Below are positions 8,279 through 16,820 of a DNA stretch of 53,006 nt, piece by piece (within the stretch, counting starts at the first letter, position 1; each line of letters starts with the position of its first letter). The notes under the pieces were generated by a model. It was given only the letters and a program-made list of their open reading frames with translations, was not told where the DNA came from and did not search any database. The translations under genes and the position numbers were made by a program. Location: the NCBI RefSeq assembly GCF_018343545.2, contig NZ_JAGYPE020000040.1:1-53006 (forward strand). Direction: 5' to 3'. The DNA is from Neobacillus citreus (GTDB lineage: Bacteria; Bacillota; Bacilli; Bacillales; Cytobacillaceae).

Positions 8279-8513
8279 CGGATTCGCCCTCTTTTGTGGA
8301 CATGATTTCTTGTTTAAGCTTGTTGAATTCCGCTTTTTCCTCTTCGGTTAATTTCATTTCCTCTTTCACGACTGGATGCGGATTACCCTTATAATTTTCA
8401 TTAGGAGAAGATTGGATTTTCGCTTTTAGATCCTCATTTGCCTGCTCGCCGCACCCGGTTAGTGAACTAGCGATCATGACAGTAAGGAGGAGAAATAGAA
8501 ACTTTTTCATCAT
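8271..8513 (-). CDS. Small lipoprotein heading the dms-type operon
   Basis: 80 residues with a lipoprotein signal peptide and lipobox LTGC (C21). The mature part is short, charged and Glu/Lys-rich (EEMKLTEEEKAEFNKLKQE), probably one helix. It would sit on the outer face of the membrane, where the exported DmsA/B also works. No family recognised. It overlaps the chaperone gene by 8 bases, so it belongs to the operon. A role in docking or stabilising the exported enzyme is a guess. Confidence 0.75.
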   Translation of the reverse strand: MMKKFLFLLLTVMIASSLTGCGEQANEDLKAKIQSSPNENYKGNPHPVVKEEMKLTEEEKAEFNKLKQEIMSTKEGESDE

Positions 8514-8570
8514 CGATTTAACTCCCTTCAGGATGTTGAATTCAGCATACCATGTTCAGGAGTGAGCAAA

Positions 8571-8586
8571 TGTAGAAGTGTCTACA
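8571..8586. promoter_or_regulatory. Palindrome upstream of the dms-type operon
   Basis: TGTAGAAGTGTCTACA has perfect 6-bp arms about 60 bases before the lipoprotein start. A TATGCT box lies between it and the gene. This is the layout of an operator, but the binding protein is unknown; the PucR-type regulator at 11586 is one candidate. Confidence 0.4.
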
Positions 8587-8762
8587 AGCTTTCGAAGACG
8601 CTGGTGTAAAAAGAATGAAACCGATGCTTTTGTCACACCTTGCTCATATTTTCACAATATTTCCGACACATTTTTATAAAAAAAGTATTTATGAATCCAG
8701 CAAGCTTATTTGCGATTTTACGAGTTTTAATTGCGAATCCTAATCTTTTAAAAAAGAGCCAA

Positions 8763-8827
8763 AAAAAGAAAAGTATGGAATTCGATTCAACTACTGTTCT
8801 ACAGTAACTGAAATCATCCATACTTTT
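8763..8827 (-). terminator. Terminator of the second molybdoenzyme gene
   Basis: On the minus strand AAAAAGTATGGA pairs with TCCATACTTTT and is followed by CTTTTTTT. The long loop contains a smaller ACTGT/ACAGT hairpin. It starts right after the stop at 8828. Confidence 0.65.
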
Positions 8828-10879
8828 TCAAGTGAGTTTTTCGATATTAACGTACAGATCATTAAGCGCATTCCCGTTTCCACCGGTGACCATTTTTCCC
8901 ATGTCAGCAGGAATAAAGTCAATCAGCTGATTGATCAAAGGATGATTGGGATGAATGACAAGTGTATGATTCTCTACATCCTCGGAGTATTTGGCACGAA
9001 TGGTAACTTGTCCATGAGAATTGAACAGCTTAATCAGTGAATTTGATTGAATCCCTTTTTCCATTGCAAGTGCAGGATGCAGATAGATACAAGGCTCCGG
9101 ATTTATTTGCTTATAGGAATTTAGGTTTTGAAATTGTGAATTAATCCGGAACGGTTCATGATTTAATAGTAAGAGATATGGATATTTACTTGTTTTTTGC
9201 TCGTTTAATAGCGCCATCCCAAATGGTGAAAGCTGTTCGTTTTCCGCCCTTGTTGAGAAAAGCTCCATTTTTCCTGACGGCGTTTTGAAATCTAAGCTTT
9301 CCCATGCTGTTTTCGGGAGATTCACCCTTCGTGGACCGTTCAATAATTCACGCCAATTTTGAATTTGCAACGCTTGGTAAAATTCATCCGTAAATTCCTG
9401 GTCAATAAATTCCTCATCCGTTAGGTCGGTTGGAAAAGCACTGAAATTCTGCTCGTACTCATTTAACCGTTTGGAAAGCATTCGGGCAATTTCCAACTCA
9501 CTTTTGCTTTCATAGTAAGGACTGATTGCCGGCTGATTAATACTGATCCAATGATGCCAATAACTCGCAACCACATCCCACTCCTCAAATTGAGTGGTCG
9601 CCGGCAAAACAAGATCGGAAAAGGCCGCGGTCTCGGTTAAAAAATGATCAAGCGTCACGATTAACTCCAATTCTTGCAGCGATTGCTTCAGCTGTTCGAT
9701 ATTTCCGCTTTGGGTGAGTAAATTTCTGCTCGTAATCCAAAGAAGTTTCACAGGAGGATTTTGTTGCTTCTGCAATTCATTCGCGAAATCATTAAAATCG
9801 AGCGGCCGGACCCCGGTCGATCTTTTTTTGTCTTTCGGTTCAGCTTTGAGAATGTTGTAGCTAAATTTCCAGGTCGCCCGTTGTCCAAATTGAACACCGC
9901 TTCCCTTCCTACCCAGATTCCCTGTGATTGCGGCAAGGGCATTGATGGCGCGAATATTCTGTCCGCCATTTTGGTGGCGCTGCATGCCAAACCCCACCCA
10001 AAAATAGGCCGGTTTATTTTTCGAAAGCACTTCTGCCAAGTATTGGATTGCCTCTATTGTTTGCCCGCATTGCTTGAGCGCCTCCTCCATGGAACTGTGC
10101 CTTAGGTATTCTGTTAATTCCGTCCAACCATGCGTATGGCGGCTGATAAAGTCAGCATCATACAAGTCATGCTCAAAAATGTACTTGGCAATCGCGAGTG
10201 CCAGCGCTCCATCACTCCGCGGCTTAATTTGAATATAAGTATCTGATTTCTTCGCCGTCTCCGTGTAAACTGGGTCAATCGTAATCACCTTCGCCCCTCG
10301 CTGCTTAGCCCCAAGGATATATGGCATCGAATGAATCGAGGTCCAAACAGGATTAATTCCCCACAAGATAATCGTTTTCGCATGATGAATATCTACCATA
10401 TCTGATGTGTGATGTTCGCCGAAATCATAATAAAGGGCATCCATACCGGGTGCCCAGCATGGATTACCGATTGCCCGTGAGGTTTTCCCCAGCCCGTTAA
10501 AGAAGCCCTCCATCGCATGATGCAGGATGCCCATATTCCCGGAATATTTATTTAAGGCTAACGAAAGGTGTGAATCATAGTGCTGATAGAGCTCAATGAT
10601 TTTTTCCGCTATGAGGTCGATTGCCTGAGTCCAAGAAATCCGCTGCCAATTCCCGCTTCCCCGCGGCACTTGTCGCATTGGATATTTCAGCCGGTCGGGA
10701 TGGTAAACATGCTGCAAATAATTATACCCTTTGGCGCATAAGAGCCCGTTTGTATAACCATGCTTAGGATCACCGGAAACCTTGGTTAAACGGCCATTGA
10801 CCGTATACCCCAGCATGCTGCAGGAACTATAGCAATTACGGGGACAAATATGGCGGGTAATCGTGTACGTCTTGTCCAT
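8828..10879 (-). CDS. Cytosolic molybdopterin oxidoreductase (no Tat signal)
   Basis: About 683 residues, clearly related to the DmsA-type protein at 5463. It shares CPRNCYSSC (C12, C16, C20) and LLCAKG (C48) for the [4Fe-4S] cluster, LNKYSGNMGILHHAMEG, ILWGINPVWTSIHSMPY, YIQIKPRSDGALALAIAKYI and an ending VNIEKL. It starts directly at the Fe-S domain, so it should stay in the cytosol. At the position of the DmsA Mo-ligand serine it has methionine (PGMDALYY); Cys141 is conserved in both copies. AAAGGAG 7 nt before the ATG at 10879 fixes the start. It is divergent from an Fe-S partner. Resembles the uncharacterised Bacillus YoaE/YyaE-type oxidoreductases; substrate unknown. Confidence 0.82.
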   Translation of the reverse strand: MDKTYTITRHICPRNCYSSCSMLGYTVNGRLTKVSGDPKHGYTNGLLCAKGYNYLQHVYHPDRLKYPMRQVPRGSGNWQRISWTQAIDLIAEKIIELYQHYDSHLSLALNKYSGNMGILHHAMEGFFNGLGKTSRAIGNPCWAPGMDALYYDFGEHHTSDMVDIHHAKTIILWGINPVWTSIHSMPYILGAKQRGAKVITIDPVYTETAKKSDTYIQIKPRSDGALALAIAKYIFEHDLYDADFISRHTHGWTELTEYLRHSSMEEALKQCGQTIEAIQYLAEVLSKNKPAYFWVGFGMQRHQNGGQNIRAINALAAITGNLGRKGSGVQFGQRATWKFSYNILKAEPKDKKRSTGVRPLDFNDFANELQKQQNPPVKLLWITSRNLLTQSGNIEQLKQSLQELELIVTLDHFLTETAAFSDLVLPATTQFEEWDVVASYWHHWISINQPAISPYYESKSELEIARMLSKRLNEYEQNFSAFPTDLTDEEFIDQEFTDEFYQALQIQNWRELLNGPRRVNLPKTAWESLDFKTPSGKMELFSTRAENEQLSPFGMALLNEQKTSKYPYLLLLNHEPFRINSQFQNLNSYKQINPEPCIYLHPALAMEKGIQSNSLIKLFNSHGQVTIRAKYSEDVENHTLVIHPNHPLINQLIDFIPADMGKMVTGGNGNALNDLYVNIEKLT

Positions 10880-10950
10880 GGGCAATCTCCTTTCTCGATA
10901 AATTGTTAAAAACTTGTACCAAGTTCCGCAATTCCTCTGTAATAAAACTA

Positions 10951-10967
10951 TTTATACTTAGTATAAA
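10951..10967. promoter_or_regulatory. Divergent promoter palindrome
   Basis: TTTATACT-T-AGTATAAA is a perfect 8-bp-arm palindrome between the two divergent genes. It places a TATACT -10-like box on each strand, overlapping face to face. No strong -35 is seen, suggesting activator dependence. The adjacent PucR-type regulator is a natural candidate. Confidence 0.45.
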
Positions 10968-11008
10968 GGGAAAACTTAATTATTTGAGGTTAAAAAGGTG
11001 ATCATTTT

Positions 11009-11584
11009 ATGAAACAACTTGGTTTTCTTGTCCATATTGAAAAATGTCTGGGATGTCGTTCCTGTGAATTCTCCTGTAAAAATGAACATGGCTATGAAGA
11101 TACTTTTCGGAGAAAAATCCATGCTGTTGCGGGAGATGGCATAAAAGGGCACAGTTTTCACCATTTTTCAATGGCGTGCAACCATTGTGAAAATCCTGCC
11201 TGTCTTCCTGTTTGCCCGGAAAGCTGCATCAAAAAGAAGCCGAATGGGATTGTTTTGATCGATCAAACCAAGTGTTCTGGCTGCGGTAAGTGTGTAACCG
11301 CCTGTCCATTTGATGCGATCACCATTAACCCGATTACGAAAAAAGCAGATAAATGCAATATGTGCTACGAGCGCCAGATGAAAAACAAGACGCCCATTTG
11401 CGTCTCGGCCTGTCCGGTTAAAGCGATTGAAATCATAGATATTAACGATCCAAAAAATGCCCATTGTGAAAAAGCCGTCCATGGTTTCGAAATGAAAAAA
11501 GTCACCAGCCCTTCCATTCGCTTTCAAACACGAAAGGAAGAAATTCAGCATTTTTTTGTAGCTGTCGATGAAGGAGGAATCTAA
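11009..11584 (+). CDS. DmsB-like four-[4Fe-4S] ferredoxin, partner of cytosolic molybdoenzyme
   Basis: 191 residues with the same four-motif Cys pattern as DmsB: CLGCRSCEFSC, CNHCENPACLPVCP, CSGCGKCVTACP and CNMCYERQMKNKTPICVSACP. The first line, MKQLGFLVHIEKC, parallels the other copy (MAKKLGFLVNIERC), so the two are paralogues. AAAAAGGTGATC precedes the ATG. It is divergent from the cytosolic molybdoenzyme and followed immediately by the PucR-type regulator. No DmsC-like anchor accompanies this set, so its redox partner may be soluble. The pairing with the 8828-10879 product is inferred from position. Confidence 0.85.
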   Translation: MKQLGFLVHIEKCLGCRSCEFSCKNEHGYEDTFRRKIHAVAGDGIKGHSFHHFSMACNHCENPACLPVCPESCIKKKPNGIVLIDQTKCSGCGKCVTACPFDAITINPITKKADKCNMCYERQMKNKTPICVSACPVKAIEIIDINDPKNAHCEKAVHGFEMKKVTSPSIRFQTRKEEIQHFFVAVDEGGI

Positions 11585-11585
11585 C

Positions 11586-13157
11586 ATGTTAATTTTTCAG
11601 GAAATTATAAGCTCGACTCCTTTTGACAATGCGGAAATACTGGCGGGATGGAAGGGAAAGGACAGATATATCCTGCAGGCTGCTGCACCAACCGACTTGT
11701 TGGAAGAACCAAGCCTGTTACTGTTGTCAAAGTCCGGCGACGCCCATTTACTGTTGGCAGATTATCTTGAACATCCAAACATCCAAGGGATTCTTCTGTA
11801 CGGGGCAGAAAATATACATCTATCTCCCACGATATTACAAATGGCTGAAACCATTGGTAAGCCTTTATTAGATGTATCTGTGTCAAATCCATACAGTTTG
11901 CAAAAAGCCATCACCGATTTACAGCAGCTTAAATCGATGGGATTGTTTCATTTGGTTTGGGAGCGTACTACGAATTATTGGCTTCAACTCGGGCAAAGAA
12001 GCGGATTGAACGGTCTTTTGGCAAGATTGGGTTCCATCATCGGCGAAGGAATACAGATGTTAAATGAACATTTTTATATCCGAAAATGGAATGGTGATGC
12101 TGACCCGGAGGAACAAAGAAAAGACCTTCAAGCAAGCTACTATCAGCAAGTAAAGTCACGGTCAGATGTACTATTCATGCTTAACAACGGCGCCGATGAG
12201 TATCTCCTCATGCGGCTGCAATCTGGGGAAATTCTTTATGGCTTTATGTTCATCCAAGTACGGCCTGGCATGATGCTTGACGTAACGATTGAACAGCTGA
12301 CACATGCGATACCTGCGATTATTTCCATGTTAAAAAGTGAAAAAGCTGTTCTTCGTGCACATCAATCATACAAAGAACAATTTTTAACAAATCTTTTATA
12401 TAACAATATTGAATCTGAGCAGACGTTAATCAATTTGGGCGGGCAATGGGGCTGGGACTTCACGAAACCAACTCAGTTAATGGTATTGCGCATGGATGTG
12501 GCCACCAACTTCACTGGTGGTACCATTGACCAAAACGAGATTATTAGTCACATACGCTCGATCGTCCAGGCCAATTTTCTCAACCTGATCGCCTTTCCCA
12601 TCCAAGGGTTCATTGTCCTGATTATCTTTGATTCCCCTGCTGTGACGGGAATCAATCGGAAAGAATTTATGGTTTCATTGGCTGGAAAAATCCACCACAG
12701 TCTCGCACACTCCTTTCCGGGCATCGACTTCCAGATTGGCCTTGGCCGGCAGCATCCATCAAATATGGAATGTTTTCGAAGCTTTTATGAAGCGAAAGTT
12801 GCACTCGAGCTCGGGAAGTATGAAACGAAGCACCGTGCTGTTCTTCATTTTGAGGACATCGGTATCGCGAGGCTGCTGGCCAACATCCATAATGATATTT
12901 TACATGACTATTATCAAGAAACATTGGGTAAATTGATCGGAATGGATCAAGAAGAAGATTTTTACCTTGAAACAATCGAAACCTTCTTCACGAATAATGC
13001 AGATATCAATGCAACGGCGGAACAGCTGTATATTCATCCAAACACATTACGAAAGCGGATCAAAAAAATTGAATCCCTGCTAAATGTAGATTTCAATCTC
13101 TTGGATGACCTTGTCAAAATCGATGTCGCCTTAAAAATTATGAAAATGCTGAAATGA
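11586..13157 (+). CDS. PucR-type transcriptional regulator
   Basis: About 523 residues. The N-terminal 150 residues resemble the PucR purine-catabolism sensor-like domain, and the middle has a GGDEF-like CdaR/PucR fold. The C-terminal HTH reads NATAEQLYIHPNTLRKRIKK, the classic PucR/HTH_30 motif. The ATG at 11586 is chosen because AAGGAGG lies 8 nt upstream, inside the end of the ferredoxin gene; an in-frame start 18 bases earlier has no such site. Likely co-transcribed with the ferredoxin and controlling the molybdoenzyme genes around it, by inference from position. The ligand is unknown; a purine link is not shown. Confidence 0.8.
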   Translation: MLIFQEIISSTPFDNAEILAGWKGKDRYILQAAAPTDLLEEPSLLLLSKSGDAHLLLADYLEHPNIQGILLYGAENIHLSPTILQMAETIGKPLLDVSVSNPYSLQKAITDLQQLKSMGLFHLVWERTTNYWLQLGQRSGLNGLLARLGSIIGEGIQMLNEHFYIRKWNGDADPEEQRKDLQASYYQQVKSRSDVLFMLNNGADEYLLMRLQSGEILYGFMFIQVRPGMMLDVTIEQLTHAIPAIISMLKSEKAVLRAHQSYKEQFLTNLLYNNIESEQTLINLGGQWGWDFTKPTQLMVLRMDVATNFTGGTIDQNEIISHIRSIVQANFLNLIAFPIQGFIVLIIFDSPAVTGINRKEFMVSLAGKIHHSLAHSFPGIDFQIGLGRQHPSNMECFRSFYEAKVALELGKYETKHRAVLHFEDIGIARLLANIHNDILHDYYQETLGKLIGMDQEEDFYLETIETFFTNNADINATAEQLYIHPNTLRKRIKKIESLLNVDFNLLDDLVKIDVALKIMKMLK

Positions 13158-13240
13158 GTTTATCTAACCAAAGAGCGTGACAGTCCATTTAGCACAAAAG
13201 TTATGAAAAATTGCTGGTTGCCTTTAGTATTTTTATAGGA

Positions 13241-13270
13241 TCCTTCCATTGATGAAAATCAATGGAAGGA
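13241..13270. terminator. Perfect hairpin between convergent genes
   Basis: TCCTTCCATTGAT / ATCAATGGAAGGA, 13 bp, GAAA loop. It contains the stop codon of the histidine kinase gene and lies 84 bases after the PucR-type gene. No T-run follows on either strand, so it may stabilise 3' ends rather than terminate cleanly. Confidence 0.5.
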
Positions 13271-14542
13271 GGTGATATGCCGTTTGTTAAGAGGAACATG
13301 CATAATAATTTGGGTCCCCATTCCTATTTCACTCGCTGCACGGATTTTCCCGCCATGTAATTCAATAATCCACTTGGCAATGGAAAGTCCAAGACCTGTA
13401 CCTTCATATTTTCTAGTCCTCGCTTTATCACCTCGATAAAAGCGGTCAAATATCAAAGGCAAGTCTTCTTTAGAGATCCCTTCCCCTGTATCAGCAATGA
13501 CAATGTGGGCATTAAATCCTTTTACATTACATTGAACGGTAATTTGCCCGTTTGCGGGAGTGTATTTCAATGCATTATCTAAAATAATCATAAATAATTG
13601 ATAAAGCCTTTCCCTGTCTCCTAGAATTTCCACTGGACTCTGGATTTTAGAGATCAGCTTTATACCTTTTAACCTGGCCAATTCCGAAAAATCTTGAACC
13701 ACTTTATTTAATAAGGTATCTAATTGAACTTTATTAACGATTATCTCAAGCTGATTGGAATCAGATCGTGCTAACGTAAGAAGTTCGGAAATCATTTTCG
13801 TCATATACTTAATTTCACTGATTGACTGTGAGATATTTTCACTTTCTTCTTCAATACTGCTTTTAGGGTGCCGAAACAAACGTTCCAAATTCAGCTTCAT
13901 AACAGCAAGAGGTGTCCGTAATTCATGTGAGGCATCTGCAACAAACTGAGATTGTTTGTTCCAAGCCAATTGTATTGGCACCAATGCTCGATTGGCTAAA
14001 AAGAAACCTGCTAGAATGGCGACAACAACGCTTATTACACTTCCAAATTCAATAAAGACTAAAAGATGTTCCAACATTTCCCTTTCACGTTCCAAATTAT
14101 AAATTAATTGTATTCTTTCAACATATTTTGTACTGCCATTGATACTTATTGAATGATGAATTGGAATGTTAATCGTTCGATAATAGAAACTTGCAATATG
14201 AACGGTACTTGGCGACTTTGAATTTTTCTCTTCTAACAGTTTATCTTTAGCCTTTTCAGAAATAATATTTTTAGGGATTTCAGCCTGAAGGATATCGTTT
14301 CTTCCCCAAAAAAGGAAAATCGTCCGTTGATCATCTTCATTTTCATCTGGTTTAATAAATTTAGACATATCACTTTTGTGCTCTCGGGTAATATGTGTTT
14401 TAGCATGTTGTAATGTTTCATCTATCTCCCGATATAAACGATATTCCATATAAAAATAAAGGAATGTTCCAAAACTGCCTAATATGATTAAGAGTACAAC
14501 TGAATTTAATAAGACTAATCGCTGCCTCGTCTTTTCAAACAT
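13259..14542 (-). CDS. Sensor histidine kinase
   Basis: 427 residues: membrane segment about 10-31, an extracytosolic domain to about 160, a second membrane segment about 163-186, then the dimerisation helix with the phosphoacceptor in SHELRTPLAVMK (His206). The C-terminal ATPase domain shows LDNALKYTP (N box), IVIADTGEGI, FDRFYRGDKAR and GTGLGLSIAKWI. Typical EnvZ/PhoR-class kinase. Its gene begins 1 base after the response regulator stop. The pair is divergent from the flavinylation genes, suggesting it senses an envelope redox or electron-acceptor signal; that is inference. Confidence 0.88.
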   Translation of the reverse strand: MFEKTRQRLVLLNSVVLLIILGSFGTFLYFYMEYRLYREIDETLQHAKTHITREHKSDMSKFIKPDENEDDQRTIFLFWGRNDILQAEIPKNIISEKAKDKLLEEKNSKSPSTVHIASFYYRTINIPIHHSISINGSTKYVERIQLIYNLEREREMLEHLLVFIEFGSVISVVVAILAGFFLANRALVPIQLAWNKQSQFVADASHELRTPLAVMKLNLERLFRHPKSSIEEESENISQSISEIKYMTKMISELLTLARSDSNQLEIIVNKVQLDTLLNKVVQDFSELARLKGIKLISKIQSPVEILGDRERLYQLFMIILDNALKYTPANGQITVQCNVKGFNAHIVIADTGEGISKEDLPLIFDRFYRGDKARTRKYEGTGLGLSIAKWIIELHGGKIRAASEIGMGTQIIMHVPLNKRHITSFH

Positions 14543-14543
14543 T

Positions 14544-15218
14544 TTATTCCTCCGTAAGCATATAGCCTACACCTCGTATGGTACGAATGATATCGCCATA
14601 TCCAAAAGGTGCTAATTTCTTTCGTAAATAGTGGATATACACATCCACAACCGACTCTCCCGCATCAGATTCAATCCCCCAAACACGATCGTAAATTTGG
14701 TCACGCATGAGAATCTTTTCCTGATTTTGTATTAAATAATAAAGTAATTCATATTCTTTTTTGGTTAACTTTAACGTATTCTCCCCAATTGAACATTGCA
14801 TTAGGTTCGTATCCAAAGTGATTTCACCATAGATAATTTTGCCCTCAAGGCCAATTTTTCCTGCACGCCTAAGGACAGATCTTACTCTTGCTAAAAATTC
14901 CTCAGTAGCAAAAGGCTTTACCAAATAATCATCTGCTCCGACATCTAAACCCTTTACTTTATCTGCAACACTATCTTTTGCAGTTAAAATGAGGGTTGGA
15001 ACGTTCATCCCCTTCGCATGGAGCTCTTTAATAAGTGAAATTCCATCTAAACCCGGCAACATGAGGTCAATAATAAGTAAGTCATACATCCCAGATTGGG
15101 ACATGAATAACCCTTCTTTTCCGTCTGCAGATTGATCCACTTCGTAACCTTCTTCTTCTAAGATTGTTGATACGATTCTTCGAAGAGCCGAATCATCCTC
15201 TATGACTAAAATGCGCAT
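14544..15218 (-). CDS. OmpR-family response regulator
   Basis: 224 residues. The receiver domain has the acidic pocket IEDDS, phosphoacceptor D51 in LLIIDLMLPGLDG and the conserved Lys in LTAKDS. The C-terminal winged helix (LTKKEYELLYYLIQN, VVDVYIHYLRKKL, IRTIRGVGYML) is OmpR/PhoB type. It is transcribed with the kinase and away from the FMN-binding protein gene, with about 220 bases of shared upstream DNA that hold direct TAAGA repeats. It probably binds there and controls the flavinylation operon. Confidence 0.9.
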   Translation of the reverse strand: MRILVIEDDSALRRIVSTILEEEGYEVDQSADGKEGLFMSQSGMYDLLIIDLMLPGLDGISLIKELHAKGMNVPTLILTAKDSVADKVKGLDVGADDYLVKPFATEEFLARVRSVLRRAGKIGLEGKIIYGEITLDTNLMQCSIGENTLKLTKKEYELLYYLIQNQEKILMRDQIYDRVWGIESDAGESVVDVYIHYLRKKLAPFGYGDIIRTIRGVGYMLTEE

Positions 15219-15294
15219 AATCTCACCTTATTCCTTGTTCTTAAAATGAAAACAATGATTTTAACTATATATTTTATCAAAGAAAGATTTAATT

Positions 15295-15394
15295 TTTCTT
15301 AGAAAATTTCTCGTTTTATGACTTCCCTACAAAAATTTTTATTGGAAAGAATTTTCATCTTTCTAAGAGAATTTTAAGATTGCCTCATTATACT
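15295..15394. promoter_or_regulatory. Divergent control region with TAAGA repeats and TATACT box
   Basis: TAAGA occurs at 15364-15368 and 15375-15379, 11 bp apart, as in tandem OmpR-type half-sites. An inverted relative, TTTTCTTAGAAAA, lies near 15300. TATACT at 15389-15394 is a good -10 for the plus-strand genes but has a poor -35, typical of activator-dependent promoters. Binding by the adjacent response regulator is inferred. Confidence 0.5.
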
Positions 15395-15441
15395 AATGTT
15401 AATCATTAAAAACCAAAAAGAAAAATTTAGGAGGACTTTTA

Positions 15442-15897
15442 ATGGCTAAAATGGATCGAAAGTGGGTCGTTTTGTGTTCAGCGGCTGTTGCTGCTGTTTA
15501 CGCCACCGGTTATTTTTCTACGGAAGCTGAAGCGACGAAAACGACATTGAGACAACATGCCCCTATCAATATTCAAACAAAAGCAGATAACCCAAGTGTG
15601 GCTGAATCCAAAAATCAGCCAAAAAAATCATTATATAAAAATGGTACCTTTACGGGCATGGGAGAGAATAGACGCGGTTCGATTGAAGTCGCAGTAACAA
15701 TCCAAAACGATAAAATTACGGATGTTGAAATAAGCGATTTTGCTATGCATTATTCTGAAAGTGATGTCGTCAGACTGCCTAATGAAGTTTTACAAAATCA
15801 AAATGCACAAGTATCGAATGTTTCAGGGGCAACATACAGTACCCAAGCTTTTCAAGACGCCGTACAAGACGCACTCTATCAAGCCCAAAATAGTTAG
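15442..15897 (+). CDS. Exported FMN-binding (FMN_bind) protein
   Basis: 151 residues with an N-terminal signal or anchor (WVVLCSAAVAAVYATGYFST) and a C-terminal FMN_bind domain. The flavinylation motif is SGAT (S128-T131); the Thr is the expected covalent FMN attachment site, as in NqrC/RnfG-type domains. It would act as a one-flavin electron carrier outside the membrane. AGGAGG precedes the ATG. It is followed 8 bases later by the flavin transferase and then a NqrB/RnfD-like membrane protein, so the three form an extracytosolic electron-transfer set. Confidence 0.85.
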   Translation: MAKMDRKWVVLCSAAVAAVYATGYFSTEAEATKTTLRQHAPINIQTKADNPSVAESKNQPKKSLYKNGTFTGMGENRRGSIEVAVTIQNDKITDVEISDFAMHYSESDVVRLPNEVLQNQNAQVSNVSGATYSTQAFQDAVQDALYQAQNS

Positions 15898-15905
15898 GAG
15901 AATAA

Positions 15906-16820
15906 ATGAAAAAAGCGAAATTATTTATGGATACAGTTGTAGAAATACAGGTAGTGATGAATGGAACAGCATCCAAAGAGCTGGTTGAAACAAAAGTGGA
16001 CAGGGCTTTTGAAGCGTTCCGGAAAGTAGAACAGGCCTGCAGCCGATTTAGTCCTGACAGTGAATTAATGACTGCCTTCCGGGTTATTGAAAAACCGGTA
16101 CAAATCAGCCCGTATTTATTTGAACCTCTGAAGTTCGCGTTAGAAATGGCCAAATGGACGGATGGTGAATTTGATCCTGCCATTGGAAAAGTCATGGAGG
16201 AGCAAGGATATAACCGACATTATTTAACCGGTAAGTCTATAGAAACGCCTGCTGCCGATTCCACAGCTACATTTAGGGATATTATTTTAGATGAACAGGA
16301 CCATACATTATTTTTAAACAAACCTCTTGTCATCGATTTAGGTGCGGTTGCTAAAGGGTTTGCCATCGATTTGGCTGCTAACGAACTAAGAGATTTTGAA
16401 GGTTTCATGGTTAATGCAGGAGGGGACCTGTTTGCCGGCGGAATGGATTGGAATGGACGCCCATGGAAGGTAGGAATTCAACATCCCTTAAAAAAAGATC
16501 AAATCATCGATGTGATTGAAATCTCGAATGAAGCGGTTTGTACCTCTGGAAGTTATGAACGAAAGAATGCCAACATTCCCGGGATGCATCACATTATCAA
16601 TCCAAAAACGGGATATTCACCTAATGATTGCGTCAGTTCCACCATTATTGCGCCTTTTGCCATGCTGGCGGATGCCTTTTCGACAACCGCGTTTTTGTTT
16701 GGCCGTGAAAAAGGAAAGATATTAATCGAAAGCGCTGGCTTAAGGGGACTTTTCATTACACCTGATTTACAAATTGTGAAAGTCGGAGGAACACAAAATG
16801 ACAGCAAAGAAATGGCTTAA
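15906..16820 (+). CDS. apbE: FAD:protein FMN transferase (ApbE)
   Basis: 304 residues with ApbE landmarks: LFMDTVVEIQV near the N-terminus, FDPAIGKVM, DLGAVAKGFAID, VNAGGDLFAGG, CTSGSYERK, HHIINPKTGY and ADAFSTTAFLFG, the last holding the Mg-binding Asp. It transfers FMN from FAD to the Thr of the SGAT motif, here most likely in the gene just upstream. No signal peptide or lipobox is visible, unlike many ApbE proteins, so its cellular side is unclear. It overlaps the next gene by 23 bases, so the operon is translationally coupled. Confidence 0.92.
   Translation: MKKAKLFMDTVVEIQVVMNGTASKELVETKVDRAFEAFRKVEQACSRFSPDSELMTAFRVIEKPVQISPYLFEPLKFALEMAKWTDGEFDPAIGKVMEEQGYNRHYLTGKSIETPAADSTATFRDIILDEQDHTLFLNKPLVIDLGAVAKGFAIDLAANELRDFEGFMVNAGGDLFAGGMDWNGRPWKVGIQHPLKKDQIIDVIEISNEAVCTSGSYERKNANIPGMHHIINPKTGYSPNDCVSSTIIAPFAMLADAFSTTAFLFGREKGKILIESAGLRGLFITPDLQIVKVGGTQNDSKEMA

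Noticed and set aside
8633..8821. 62-residue minus-strand ORF after the second molybdoenzyme
   Set aside because: Its sequence is the terminator region itself (long AGTATGGA inverted repeat), with no ribosome site and no protein-like pattern.
13277..13360. 27-codon plus-strand ORF with AAGGAGGTGAT upstream, antisense to the kinase gene end
   Set aside because: The Shine-Dalgarno match is part of the hairpin and of kinase codons; spacing is short and the peptide is not protein-like.
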